Positions 1 to 5,516 of a stretch of DNA of 8,224 nucleotides are shown one piece after another; within the stretch, counting starts at the first letter, position 1, and each line of letters starts with the position of its first letter. This DNA comes from Flavobacterium psychrophilum (GTDB lineage Bacteria > Bacteroidota > Bacteroidia > Flavobacteriales > Flavobacteriaceae): contig CAMBHH010000154.1 in the NCBI GenBank assembly GCA_945866505.1, positions 1 to 8,224 on the forward strand, in the 5' to 3' direction. Made by a program: the position numbers and the translations under genes. The notes below the pieces were generated by a model. It ran no database searches. It saw nothing but the letters and a program-made list of their open reading frames with translations, and was not told the DNA's origin.

Positions 1-22
1 AAGAATTACTTATAGATATTAA
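1..22 (+). CDS. infA: Translation initiation factor IF-1, 3' end only (partial)
   Basis: The window opens inside a gene. Read from base 2, the codons give RITYRY followed by TAA at 20-22, and RITYRY is the usual C-terminus of flavobacterial IF-1. IF-1 is a small OB-fold protein that binds the 30S A site during initiation. infA immediately before rpmJ is a common arrangement in this operon, and only 11 bases separate the stop from the rpmJ start. The identification rests on six residues plus gene order, so it is good but not absolute. Confidence 0.8.
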
Positions 23-33
23 AGATATTCAAA

Positions 34-150
34 ATGAAAGTAAGAGCATCAGTTAAAAAAAGAAGTGCCGAGTGCAAAATTGTACGAAGAAAAGGCAGAT
101 TATACGTAATCAACAAAAAGAATCCTAGATTTAAACAAAGACAAGGATAG
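34..150 (+). CDS. rpmJ: 50S ribosomal protein L36 (bL36), zinc-free type
   Basis: This 38-residue gene starts [14 protein letters not shown] and ends NPRFKQRQG, both diagnostic of L36. L36 is the smallest large-subunit protein; it binds 23S rRNA near the L7/L12 stalk base. Zinc-binding forms have a Cys-x2-Cys ... Cys ... His set. Here only Cys14 remains: the other positions read Ser11, Asn (in VINKKN) and Phe (in PRFKQ), so this copy should not hold zinc. The gene lies between infA and rpsM, with 2 bases to the rpsM start, so the two are almost certainly cotranscribed and translationally linked. Length matches the family, and the identification is firm. Confidence 0.95.
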   Translation: MKVRASVKKRSAECKIVRRKGRLYVINKKNPRFKQRQG

Positions 151-152
151 TT

Positions 153-527
153 ATGGCAAGAATAGCAGGGGTAGACATCCCAAAAAACAAAAGAGGAGTT
201 ATCGCTTTAACCTATATCTTCGGAATTGGTAGAAGTAGAGCAGCGGAGATTTTAGATAAAGCTCAAGTTAGCCAAGATACAAAAGTTCAAGATTGGAATG
301 ACGATCAGATCGGAGCAATTCGTGATGCAGTATCATTTTTCAAAATTGAAGGTGAACTACGTTCAGAAGTTTCTTTAAACATTAAACGTTTAATGGATAT
401 TGGATGTTATAGAGGTATCCGTCATAGATCTGGTCTTCCATTAAGAGGGCAAAGAACGAAAAACAACTCTAGAACAAGAAAAGGAAAAAGAAAAACTGTT
501 GCAAACAAGAAAAAAGCAACTAAATAA
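153..527 (+). CDS. rpsM: 30S ribosomal protein S13 (uS13)
   Basis: This 124-residue protein is S13, which sits in the head of the small subunit, contacts the P-site tRNA and forms bridges with large-subunit protein L5. The N-terminus [14 protein letters not shown] is typical. It is followed by the GIG turn at residues 24-26 in the helix-two-turn-helix region, and then by the signature [16 protein letters not shown] at 87-102. A lysine- and arginine-rich tail follows, which in known structures reaches toward the tRNA. The start lies 2 bases after the rpmJ stop, leaving no room for the S4-binding leader that precedes rpsM in E. coli. An AAGGA at 143-147 could act as a weak Shine-Dalgarno, but it also encodes the conserved end of L36. 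Confidence 0.97.
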   Translation: MARIAGVDIPKNKRGVIALTYIFGIGRSRAAEILDKAQVSQDTKVQDWNDDQIGAIRDAVSFFKIEGELRSEVSLNIKRLMDIGCYRGIRHRSGLPLRGQRTKNNSRTRKGKRKTVANKKKATK

Positions 528-535
528 TAAGTAAT

Positions 536-919
536 ATGGCTAAAGCAACTGCAAAAAAACGTAAAGTTATCGTTGAATCAACGGGAGAAGCTCATATTTC
601 TGCTACCTTCAATAACATCATCATTTCTTTGACAAACAAAAAAGGTGAAGTTATTTCTTGGTCATCAGCTGGTAAAATGGGTTTCAGAGGTTCTAAAAAG
701 AACACTCCGTATGCAGCCCAAATGGCAGCAGAAGATTGTAGTAAAGTAGCGTTAGAAGCGGGACTTAAAAAAGTAAAAGTGTATGTAAAAGGACCAGGTA
801 ACGGGCGTGAGTCTGCGATTCGTTCTTTGCACAATGGTGGGATTGAAGTAACTGAGATCATAGATGTTACTCCAATGCCTCACAACGGATGTCGTCCTCC
901 TAAAAGACGTAGAGTTTAA
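536..919 (+). CDS. rpsK: 30S ribosomal protein S11 (uS11)
   Basis: This 127-residue protein is S11, which lies on the small-subunit platform beside S18 and S21, near the mRNA exit and the 3' end of 16S rRNA. Typical blocks are [17 protein letters not shown] (about 24-39), the [19 protein letters not shown] region (44-62), [12 protein letters not shown] at 87-98 and the C-terminal [18 protein letters not shown] at 110-127. In E. coli the Asn of the HNG motif becomes isoaspartate; the motif is intact here (Asn117). The gene starts 8 bases after rpsM. There is no Shine-Dalgarno, but A is present at -3 and -6. The 92-base gap that follows is unusually long for this operon. Confidence 0.97.
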   Translation: MAKATAKKRKVIVESTGEAHISATFNNIIISLTNKKGEVISWSSAGKMGFRGSKKNTPYAAQMAAEDCSKVALEAGLKKVKVYVKGPGNGRESAIRSLHNGGIEVTEIIDVTPMPHNGCRPPKRRRV

Positions 920-1011
920 TACTCAAAATTTAATTATAGTATAACTAGATTGAATAACGATTATCGAAGGATAAGACCTGAATTCATAATCTCAATCTTA
1001 AACAATTTAAA
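920..1011 (+). promoter_or_regulatory. Candidate structured mRNA leader before rpsD
   Basis: This is the longest gap inside the ribosomal operon. It can fold: AGATTGA at 947-953 is the exact complement of TCAATCT at 992-998. Inside this lies a compact hairpin, TTATC (961-965), loop GAAG, GATAA (970-974). The outer helix ends 13 bases before the rpsD start. No TAnnTTTG promoter element is visible. S4 represses the alpha operon in E. coli by binding upstream of rpsM, a site that cannot exist here because only 2 bases precede rpsM. An S4-responsive element in this gap is therefore plausible but unproven. Confidence 0.4.
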
Positions 1012-1617
1012 ATGGCAAGATATACTGGTCCAAGTACAAGAATCGCACGTAAATTCGGCGAAGCAATTTTCGGAGACGATAAAGCTTTCGAAAAAAGGAA
1101 TTATCCTCCTGGACAACACGGGATGGCTAAAAAAAGAGGAAAAAAATCTGAGTATGCTGTTCAGTTAATGGAAAAGCAAAAAGCTAAATATTCTTATGGA
1201 ATTTTAGAAAAACAATTCAGAAATTTATTCGAAAAAGCATCAGCTACTAAAGGGGTTACTGGTGAAGTTTTATTACAATTGTGTGAAGCAAGATTAGACA
1301 ACGTTGTTTTTAGAATGGGTATAGCTCCTTCTAGAAGAGGTGCACGTCAAATCGTTTCTCACCGTCACATTACTGTTAATGGTGAAAATGTAAACATCCC
1401 TTCCTACCACCTTAAACCTGGTGATAAAGTTGCCGTTCGTGAAAAATCTAAATCAATAGAATCTATCGAACGTTCTTTATCTAATTCAAGTCATGTTTAT
1501 GAATGGATAACTTGGAATAACGATTTAAAAGAAGGTACTTTTGTTTCTGTACCTGCTAGACTTCAAATTCCAGAAAATATTAAAGAACAATTAATCGTAG
1601 AGTTGTACAACAAATAA
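1012..1617 (+). CDS. rpsD: 30S ribosomal protein S4 (uS4)
   Basis: This 201-residue protein is S4, a primary 16S rRNA-binding protein that starts assembly of the 5' domain and lines the mRNA entry tunnel. The N-terminus [17 protein letters not shown] and the NYPPGQHG block are typical. The N-terminal part carries none of the cysteines that bind zinc in some S4 forms, so this is the zinc-free type. The S4 RNA-binding fold begins near Ala93 ([11 protein letters not shown]) and runs to about residue 155, including [18 protein letters not shown]. The C-terminus LIVELYNK is usual. The start has A at -1 to -3 and no Shine-Dalgarno. rpoA follows after 21 bases. Confidence 0.97.
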   Translation: MARYTGPSTRIARKFGEAIFGDDKAFEKRNYPPGQHGMAKKRGKKSEYAVQLMEKQKAKYSYGILEKQFRNLFEKASATKGVTGEVLLQLCEARLDNVVFRMGIAPSRRGARQIVSHRHITVNGENVNIPSYHLKPGDKVAVREKSKSIESIERSLSNSSHVYEWITWNNDLKEGTFVSVPARLQIPENIKEQLIVELYNK

Positions 1618-1638
1618 TAATTGACTTAGTCGAAATTT

Positions 1639-2631
1639 ATGGCAATATTTAATTTTCAGAAGCCCGATAAAGTTATCATGATCGATTCAACCGATTTTGA
1701 AGGTAAATTCGAATTTAGACCTTTAGAACCTGGCTACGGATTGACAGTTGGTAACGCACTTAGAAGAGTTTTGCTTTCAGCATTAGAAGGTTATGCAATT
1801 ACATCGGTTCGTATCGAAGGTGTAGATCATGAGTTTTCTACTATCTCAGGAGTTGTTGAAGACGTTACCGAAATTATTCTAAATCTTAAACAAGTACGTT
1901 TCAAACGTCAGATAGAAGATATAGATAATGAATCAGTTACTATTTCAGTTACTGGTAAAGATCAATTAACAGCTGGTGATTTTCAGAAATTTATTTCAGG
2001 TTTCCAAGTTTTGAATCCAGAACTTATAATCTGTAATTTAGATCCTAAAATCAAGCTACATTTCGATTTAACCATCGAAAAAGGTAGAGGATATGTTCCT
2101 GCTGAAGAGAACAAAAAACAAAATGCTGCAATTGGAACTATTTTTACTGACTCTATTTTTACTCCGGTAAAAAATGTTAAGTATGCAATTGAAAACTTCC
2201 GTGTAGAGCAAAAAACAGATTACGAGAAATTGGTTTTCGAAATAAAAACTGACGGTTCTATCAATCCAAAAGATGCCCTTACAGAAGCTGCCAAAGTTTT
2301 AATTCACCATTTCATGTTGTTTTCTGACGAAAGAATTACTCTTGAAGCTGACGAAATTGCACAAACAGAATCGTACGACGAAGAGTCATTACACATGCGA
2401 CAATTACTTAAAACTAAACTTGTTGATATGGATCTTTCTGTAAGAGCATTAAATTGTTTAAAAGCGGCTGAAGTTGACACACTTGGAGATTTAGTATCTT
2501 TCAATAAAAATGACCTAATGAAATTCCGTAATTTTGGTAAAAAATCTTTAACTGAACTAGATGAACTAGTGGCAATTAAAAATTTGAACTTCGGTATGGA
2601 TTTAGCAAAATACAAATTAGATAAAGAGTAA
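1639..2631 (+). CDS. rpoA: DNA-directed RNA polymerase subunit alpha
   Basis: This 330-residue protein is the alpha subunit, which dimerises to scaffold assembly of beta and beta' and contacts promoter DNA and activators. The N-terminal domain (about 1-235) holds the dimerisation block [20 protein letters not shown], with NALRR at 39-43, and the [10 protein letters not shown] loop. A linker leads to the C-terminal domain (about 250-325), with VRALNCLK and [11 protein letters not shown]. Arg269, Asn272, Lys275, Lys302 and Ser303 match E. coli Arg265, Asn268, Lys271, Lys298 and Ser299, which bind UP-element DNA, so that function appears kept. Length is normal. It lies between rpsD and rplQ, as in the classical alpha operon. 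Confidence 0.98.
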   Translation: MAIFNFQKPDKVIMIDSTDFEGKFEFRPLEPGYGLTVGNALRRVLLSALEGYAITSVRIEGVDHEFSTISGVVEDVTEIILNLKQVRFKRQIEDIDNESVTISVTGKDQLTAGDFQKFISGFQVLNPELIICNLDPKIKLHFDLTIEKGRGYVPAEENKKQNAAIGTIFTDSIFTPVKNVKYAIENFRVEQKTDYEKLVFEIKTDGSINPKDALTEAAKVLIHHFMLFSDERITLEADEIAQTESYDEESLHMRQLLKTKLVDMDLSVRALNCLKAAEVDTLGDLVSFNKNDLMKFRNFGKKSLTELDELVAIKNLNFGMDLAKYKLDKE

Positions 2632-2633
2632 TC

Positions 2634-2655
2634 TAATCCTGATTAATCGGGGTTA
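2634..2655 (+). other. RNA hairpin in the rpoA-rplQ gap
   Basis: TAATCCTGA (2634-2642) pairs with TCGGGGTTA (2647-2655) around a TTAA loop, giving 9 pairs of which two are G-U. The hairpin begins 3 bases after the rpoA stop and ends 14 bases before the rplQ start. It has no T-run after it, so it is not an ordinary terminator. It could be a processing site, an mRNA stabiliser for rpoA, or a modulator of rplQ translation. Because the G-U pairs are symmetrical only as RNA, an RNA role is likelier than a protein-binding DNA palindrome. Confidence 0.5.
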
Positions 2656-2669
2656 AATTTAAAATAGCA

Positions 2670-3176
2670 ATGAGACACGGAAAAAAATTCAATCACTTAA
2701 GCAGACAGACTGCACATAGAAGTTCTATGTTGGCTAATATGGCTTGTTCTCTTATAGAGCACAAACGTATTAACACTACTGTTGCAAAAGCAAAAGCGCT
2801 TAAACAATTTGTTGAGCCATTAATAACAAAATCTAAAGCTGACACGACTCACAATCGTCGTATAGTTTTTGCTTACTTGCGTAGCAAATATGCTGTAACT
2901 GACTTGTTCAGAGACGTAGCAGCTAAAGTAGGTGACCGTCCAGGTGGATACACACGTATCATTAAAGTTGGAAATCGTTTGGGAGATAATGCTGATATGG
3001 CAATGATCGAACTAGTAGATTTCAATGAGCTTTACAACGGAGGTAAAAAAGAAGTTAAAAAAGCAAAAAGCCGTCGTGGTGGAAAAGCTAAGAAAGCAGA
3101 TGAAGCTGTTGCAACTCCAGTTGCTGAAGTTTCAACTGTTGAGGAAACTCCAACTAATGAAGAGGCTGCTGAATAA
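2670..3176 (+). CDS. rplQ: 50S ribosomal protein L17 (bL17) with acidic C-terminal tail
   Basis: The first ~118 residues are standard L17, a large-subunit protein near the exit tunnel. The N-terminus [17 protein letters not shown] and the block [31 protein letters not shown] (88-118) are diagnostic. At 168 residues the protein exceeds the ~127 of E. coli. The extra ~50 residues are first basic ([17 protein letters not shown]) and then rich in Glu, Thr, Val and Ala, ending NEEAAE, and are probably disordered. Such extensions are familiar in Bacteroidota L17. It is the last gene of the operon, followed 28 bases later by an intrinsic terminator. The start has no Shine-Dalgarno. Confidence 0.96.
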   Translation: MRHGKKFNHLSRQTAHRSSMLANMACSLIEHKRINTTVAKAKALKQFVEPLITKSKADTTHNRRIVFAYLRSKYAVTDLFRDVAAKVGDRPGGYTRIIKVGNRLGDNADMAMIELVDFNELYNGGKKEVKKAKSRRGGKAKKADEAVATPVAEVSTVEETPTNEEAAE

Positions 3177-3204
3177 TTATGAAGATAATCATTCAATAAA
3201 GATT

Positions 3205-3239
3205 AAGGATAAACTTTTATTAGTTTGTCCTTTTTTTTT
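3205..3239 (+). terminator. Intrinsic terminator of the ribosomal operon
   Basis: AAGGATAAACT (3205-3215) pairs with AGTTTGTCCTT (3222-3232) with a single U-G pair at 3210/3227, around a 6-base loop TTTATT. The 3' side runs into nine T residues (3231-3239). A strong stem followed directly by a T-run is a classical Rho-independent terminator, placed 28 bases after the rplQ stop. It separates the ribosomal operon from carA. Confidence 0.9.
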
Positions 3240-3255
3240 GTCCAAAATACTTTTG
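3224..3255 (+). promoter_or_regulatory. Candidate upstream promoter for carA
   Basis: TTTG at 3224-3227 lies 20 bases before TACTTTTG at 3248-3255. The latter fits the Bacteroidota -7 element TAnnTTTG exactly, and the spacing is in the usual range. The -33 element sits inside the 3' arm of the preceding terminator, so the two signals share bases. This could be an alternative start or a chance match; the downstream candidate at 3263-3294 is placed closer to carA. Confidence 0.4.
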
Positions 3256-3262
3256 CGAAATC

Positions 3263-3294
3263 TTTGCGCCTCTAGCACTAAAAAATTAAATTTG
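3263..3294 (+). promoter_or_regulatory. Probable main promoter of carA
   Basis: TTTG at 3263-3266 is followed after 20 bases by TAAATTTG at 3287-3294, an exact match to the Bacteroidota sigma-A type promoter (TTTG, 17-23 bases, TAnnTTTG). Transcription would start near 3300, giving a leader of about 70 bases before carA. TTTGCG occurs at 3252-3257 and again at 3263-3268, 11 bases apart, across both promoter candidates. Confidence 0.6.
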
Positions 3295-3337
3295 CACAAC
3301 ATTTAACTACAAATGGAACGAGGCATAGCTTAGTTCA

Positions 3338-3370
3338 ATGAGACAATTAAAGAATAATATCAACGACTGA
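3338..3370 (+). CDS. Possible 10-codon leader peptide overlapping the carA start
   Basis: ATG at 3338 opens a frame reading MRQLKNNIND and ends with TGA at 3368-3370. The last A of that stop is the first base of the carA ATG, giving a TGATG junction. Such overlaps often couple translation of two frames. The carA start itself has a poor local context (CGACTG just before it, no A at -3 and no Shine-Dalgarno), so re-initiation after this frame would make sense. A still shorter frame (MERGIA, 3313-3333) precedes it. Both may be accidental at this length; conservation of the overlap in relatives would decide. Confidence 0.25.
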   Translation: MRQLKNNIND

Positions 3371-4470
3371 TGAAATACACAACACGAAAAAGCGCCATTC
3401 TTCTATTAAGTGACGGAACCATTTTTCACGGTAAATCTATCGGAATTTCAGGAACTACTTTTGGTGAAGTTTGTTTTAATACTGGAATGACCGGTTACCA
3501 AGAGATATTCACCGATCCATCATACTATGGTCAAATAATGGTGGCTACCAATGCTCATATTGGAAATTACGGAGTAAACGACAAAGAGATAGAGTCGAAT
3601 AGCATAAAAATTTCTGGATTGGTTTGTAAAAATTTCAGTTTCAATTATTCTAGAGAAGATGCTACAGGGAGCTTGGAAGATTATTTTACAAAACAAAACC
3701 TAATCTGCATTTCTGATGTTGACACACGAGGACTCGTTAGTTATATTCGTGATAACGGCGCAATGAATTCAGTAATTTGTACTGATGATACGCCAATTGA
3801 GGAACTTAAAGCAGCATTGGCGAAAGTTCCAGATATGAAAGGTTTGGAATTAGCATCAAAAGTTTCTACCAAGGAACCGTACTTTTTTGGAGACGAATAT
3901 GCAACGTATAAGATTGCTGCTTTAGATTTAGGAATCAAAACGAATATCCTTCGTAACCTTGCCAAAAGAGATTGTTACATTAAAGTATTTCCTTACGATT
4001 CCAAATATTCGGAATTAGCTGAATTTAATCCAGATGGGTTTTTCTTGTCCAACGGTCCTGGTGATCCTGATCCACTTTTTGGAGCAATTGATTTGGCAAA
4101 AGAAATTCTTGCCAATGACAAACCATTATTTGGGATTTGTTTAGGTCATCAAGTAATTGCTTTGGCCAACGGAATTTCGACTTACAAAATGTTCAATGGA
4201 CATAGAGGAATTAATCATCCTGTTAAAAATGTGATTACTGGAAAAGGAGAAATCACTTCTCAAAATCACGGTTTTGCTGTAAATAAGGAAGAATTAGACA
4301 GTCATCCTGATATGGAAATCACGCATTTACATCTCAACGATGGAACAGTTGCTGGCATGAGAATGAAAAATAAAAACTGTTTCTCAGTACAATATCATCC
4401 AGAAGCAAGTCCCGGGCCTCACGATTCTTCTTATCTGTTTGATCAATTTGTGGAAAATTTAAAAAATTAA
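3370..4470 (+). CDS. carA: Carbamoyl-phosphate synthase small (glutaminase) subunit
   Basis: This 366-residue protein hydrolyses glutamine and passes ammonia to CarB, which makes carbamoyl phosphate for pyrimidine and arginine synthesis in the cytosol. The N-terminal CPSase small-chain domain includes LLSDGTIFHGKSIG and FNTGMTGYQEIFTDPSYYGQ (36-55). The class I glutamine amidotransferase domain starts near 180 and shows SNGPGDPDP, the nucleophile elbow GICLGHQ with Cys257, the NHGFAV block, and QYHPEASPGP with His343 and Glu345, so the catalytic triad is complete. Length is slightly below E. coli CarA (382). The start is chosen because the homology begins within a few residues of it. carB is not adjacent. 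The gene has its own promoters and terminators on both sides. Confidence 0.97.
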   Translation: MKYTTRKSAILLLSDGTIFHGKSIGISGTTFGEVCFNTGMTGYQEIFTDPSYYGQIMVATNAHIGNYGVNDKEIESNSIKISGLVCKNFSFNYSREDATGSLEDYFTKQNLICISDVDTRGLVSYIRDNGAMNSVICTDDTPIEELKAALAKVPDMKGLELASKVSTKEPYFFGDEYATYKIAALDLGIKTNILRNLAKRDCYIKVFPYDSKYSELAEFNPDGFFLSNGPGDPDPLFGAIDLAKEILANDKPLFGICLGHQVIALANGISTYKMFNGHRGINHPVKNVITGKGEITSQNHGFAVNKEELDSHPDMEITHLHLNDGTVAGMRMKNKNCFSVQYHPEASPGPHDSSYLFDQFVENLKN

Positions 4471-4492
4471 TTTATAATTCGAATTCAATTTT

Positions 4493-4530
4493 AAAAAGCT
4501 GTCAATTTTGGTAGCTTTTTTATTTTTTTT
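4493..4530. terminator. Bidirectional terminator between carA and the converging gene
   Basis: AAAAAGCTGTCA (4493-4504) pairs with TGGTAGCTTTTT (4509-4520) around ATTT, with two G-U pairs. On the + strand it runs into T residues interrupted by one A up to 4530, a good intrinsic terminator 22 bases after the carA stop. Read on the - strand the same stem ends in five T residues, so it may also stop transcription of the converging gene, whose stop codon lies at 4520-4522 within the structure. Confidence 0.8.
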
Positions 4531-5272
4531 CTGAAGTAGGTAGTTTTTTAAATTCCTCGTTTTTTGTCAATATAAAATCCATTAAACTCAAGGGGTTGTT
4601 GTTCAAAATAGTTTTGGATTTAGGATCGGTGTCACAAAATTCAAGAAAAAGTGCTATTTCATCGGGTTTTAAATTTAAGGTATTTATAAAAAAATCTTCT
4701 TCATAAGTTGTCAAGGCAATATCTTTAAATTTAATTTCAGGACTAACTTTTTTTGGAGTGTCATTTTCTTTTTTAAATATACTTAAAATCATCCCTCCAA
4801 TTCGTATTAAGTCAGGGCTGTTGACCAAAGTTCCGTCATAAACACCTATTGGTTTTGGATTCCTTGCCGCTTTTTCCAAAACTAGTTCATTTATCTTTCC
4901 TTGCTCGTAGGCTTTATCTTTACTCAATTTGATGTTTGGTATTTTGAAAACTACAACTTCATCAAGTTGTTCTGGTTTTCTGGTCAATAAAATGGTAAAA
5001 TTGTTTTTATCCAGAAATTCTTTATCCAAAAACACTCTTTTGTATTCGTACTTTTCAGAAACAAAAACAATCATATCTTCAACTTTTGCTAAAATTGAAA
5101 ATTCTCCCTTGCTGTTTGTAATTGAAGTTTTTTCGGTTACTAGATTAACAACTTCAATGCCCTGAACTGGCGCATCATCGCATAAAACGATTCCTTTTAG
5201 GGGTTTGTCGGTTTGCGAATAGCAAAATGGAAAAGTAAAAAACAAAATGAAAATTAGTAGTTTTGGTTTCAT
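4520..5272 (-). CDS. Exported protein with carboxypeptidase-regulatory-like domain, function unknown
   Basis: I do not recognise a specific function. The 250-residue protein starts MKPKLLIFILFFTFPFCYSQ, a signal peptide likely cut between Ser19 and Gln20. There is no lipobox, so it should be periplasmic or surface-located rather than a lipoprotein. Residues about 26-98 (KGIVLCDDAPVQGIEVVNL ... NSKGEFSI ... FTILL) look like the CarboxypepD_reg-like beta-sandwich found at the N-terminus of SusC/RagA receptors. It is followed by LDEVVV (103-108), reminiscent of the segment preceding the SusC plug, but no receptor barrel follows. The remaining ~140 residues include PDEIALFLEFCDTDPKSK (about 203-220) and are polar and soluble. 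ATG at 5272 is preferred over the in-frame TTG at 5305 because the signal peptide begins there. It converges on carA and diverges from the isomerase gene. Confidence 0.8.
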   Translation of the reverse strand: MKPKLLIFILFFTFPFCYSQTDKPLKGIVLCDDAPVQGIEVVNLVTEKTSITNSKGEFSILAKVEDMIVFVSEKYEYKRVFLDKEFLDKNNFTILLTRKPEQLDEVVVFKIPNIKLSKDKAYEQGKINELVLEKAARNPKPIGVYDGTLVNSPDLIRIGGMILSIFKKENDTPKKVSPEIKFKDIALTTYEEDFFINTLNLKPDEIALFLEFCDTDPKSKTILNNNPLSLMDFILTKNEEFKKLPTSEKK

Positions 5273-5364
5273 TTTTTGGAATAACTTAATCGTAAAATTA
5301 TTCAAATTATTGCCAAAGAATTCAAAAGTTGTCTATAAAGTTTTGTTAATACTAATGAGGAAAC

Positions 5365-5394
5365 TTGTATTGTGTATTTGAATTGTTATTTTTG
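5365..5394 (+). promoter_or_regulatory. Candidate promoter for the isomerase gene (distal)
   Basis: TTG at 5365-5367 is followed after 19 bases by TATTTTTG at 5387-5394, which matches TAnnTTTG. Transcription would start near 5400, giving a leader of about 115 bases. The -7 element overlaps an inverted repeat at 5392-5410. A second candidate lies at 5435-5442, and the sequence alone does not decide between them. Confidence 0.4.
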
Positions 5395-5410
5395 TTTTAG
5401 GTTAAAACAA
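5392..5410. repeat. 8+8 inverted repeat in the divergent promoter region
   Basis: TTGTTTTA (5392-5399) and TAAAACAA (5403-5410) are exact inverted copies separated by GGT. The repeat overlaps the end of the distal promoter candidate and lies 24 bases before the proximal -7 candidate. A dimeric regulator could bind here. It is AT-rich, so chance is possible. Confidence 0.4.
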
Positions 5411-5434
5411 TTCTATTTGTTGATTCTTAAAGTG

Positions 5435-5442
5435 TATATTTG
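5435..5442 (+). promoter_or_regulatory. Candidate -7 promoter element (proximal) for the isomerase gene
   Basis: TATATTTG fits TAnnTTTG exactly and lies 74 bases before the isomerase start. The best upstream partner, TTTG at 5416-5419, is only 15 bases away, which is short for this promoter class. It is therefore weaker than its -7 element alone suggests. Confidence 0.35.
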
Positions 5443-5516
5443 GTCAAAATTAATCAGGCCTATCTTTTTGGGAATTACTATAGTTTTCAATTATTTAAAT
5501 TAAGTATATTAAAAAA

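Noticed and set aside
143..147. AAGGA before rpsM as a Shine-Dalgarno sequence
   Set aside because: It encodes the invariant end of L36 and the spacing is short, so it cannot be taken as selected for initiation.
592..861. 89-residue reading frame on the - strand
   Set aside because: It lies wholly inside rpsK, has no recognisable domain, and is explained as an antisense shadow of a conserved gene.
950..1168. 72-residue + frame starting with TTG in the rpsD leader
   Set aside because: It overlaps the certain rpsD start in another frame, and its sequence does not resemble any known protein.
2304..2615. 103-residue - strand frame
   Set aside because: It is antisense to the conserved C-terminal domain of rpoA, with Ser-rich low-information content.
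3025..3306. 93-residue + frame overlapping the end of rplQ
   Set aside because: It is the shifted frame of the Lys/Ala/Glu-rich L17 tail, and its downstream part crosses the terminator and promoter signals.
3322..3344. tRNA-like stretch (GCATAGCTTAGTTCAATGAG) resembling the D-arm region
   Set aside because: The D-stem does not pair, and there is no anticodon arm, T-arm or matching acceptor 3' strand, so a tRNA or tRNA relic cannot be supported.
3741..3965. 74-residue - strand frame inside carA
   Set aside because: It is a shadow of the conserved carA coding sequence with no domain.
4929..5165. 78-residue + frame
   Set aside because: It is antisense to the exported protein gene, which has a signal peptide and a domain, while this frame has neither.
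5273..5305. Upstream extension of the - strand gene to a TTG start
   Set aside because: The ATG at 5272 begins a typical signal peptide directly; the extension would place extra residues before it and needs a rare start codon.
5445..5452. TAATTTTG on the - strand as promoter for the exported protein gene
   Set aside because: It fits TAnnTTTG but has no -33 element at a proper distance and lies about 170 bases from the start.
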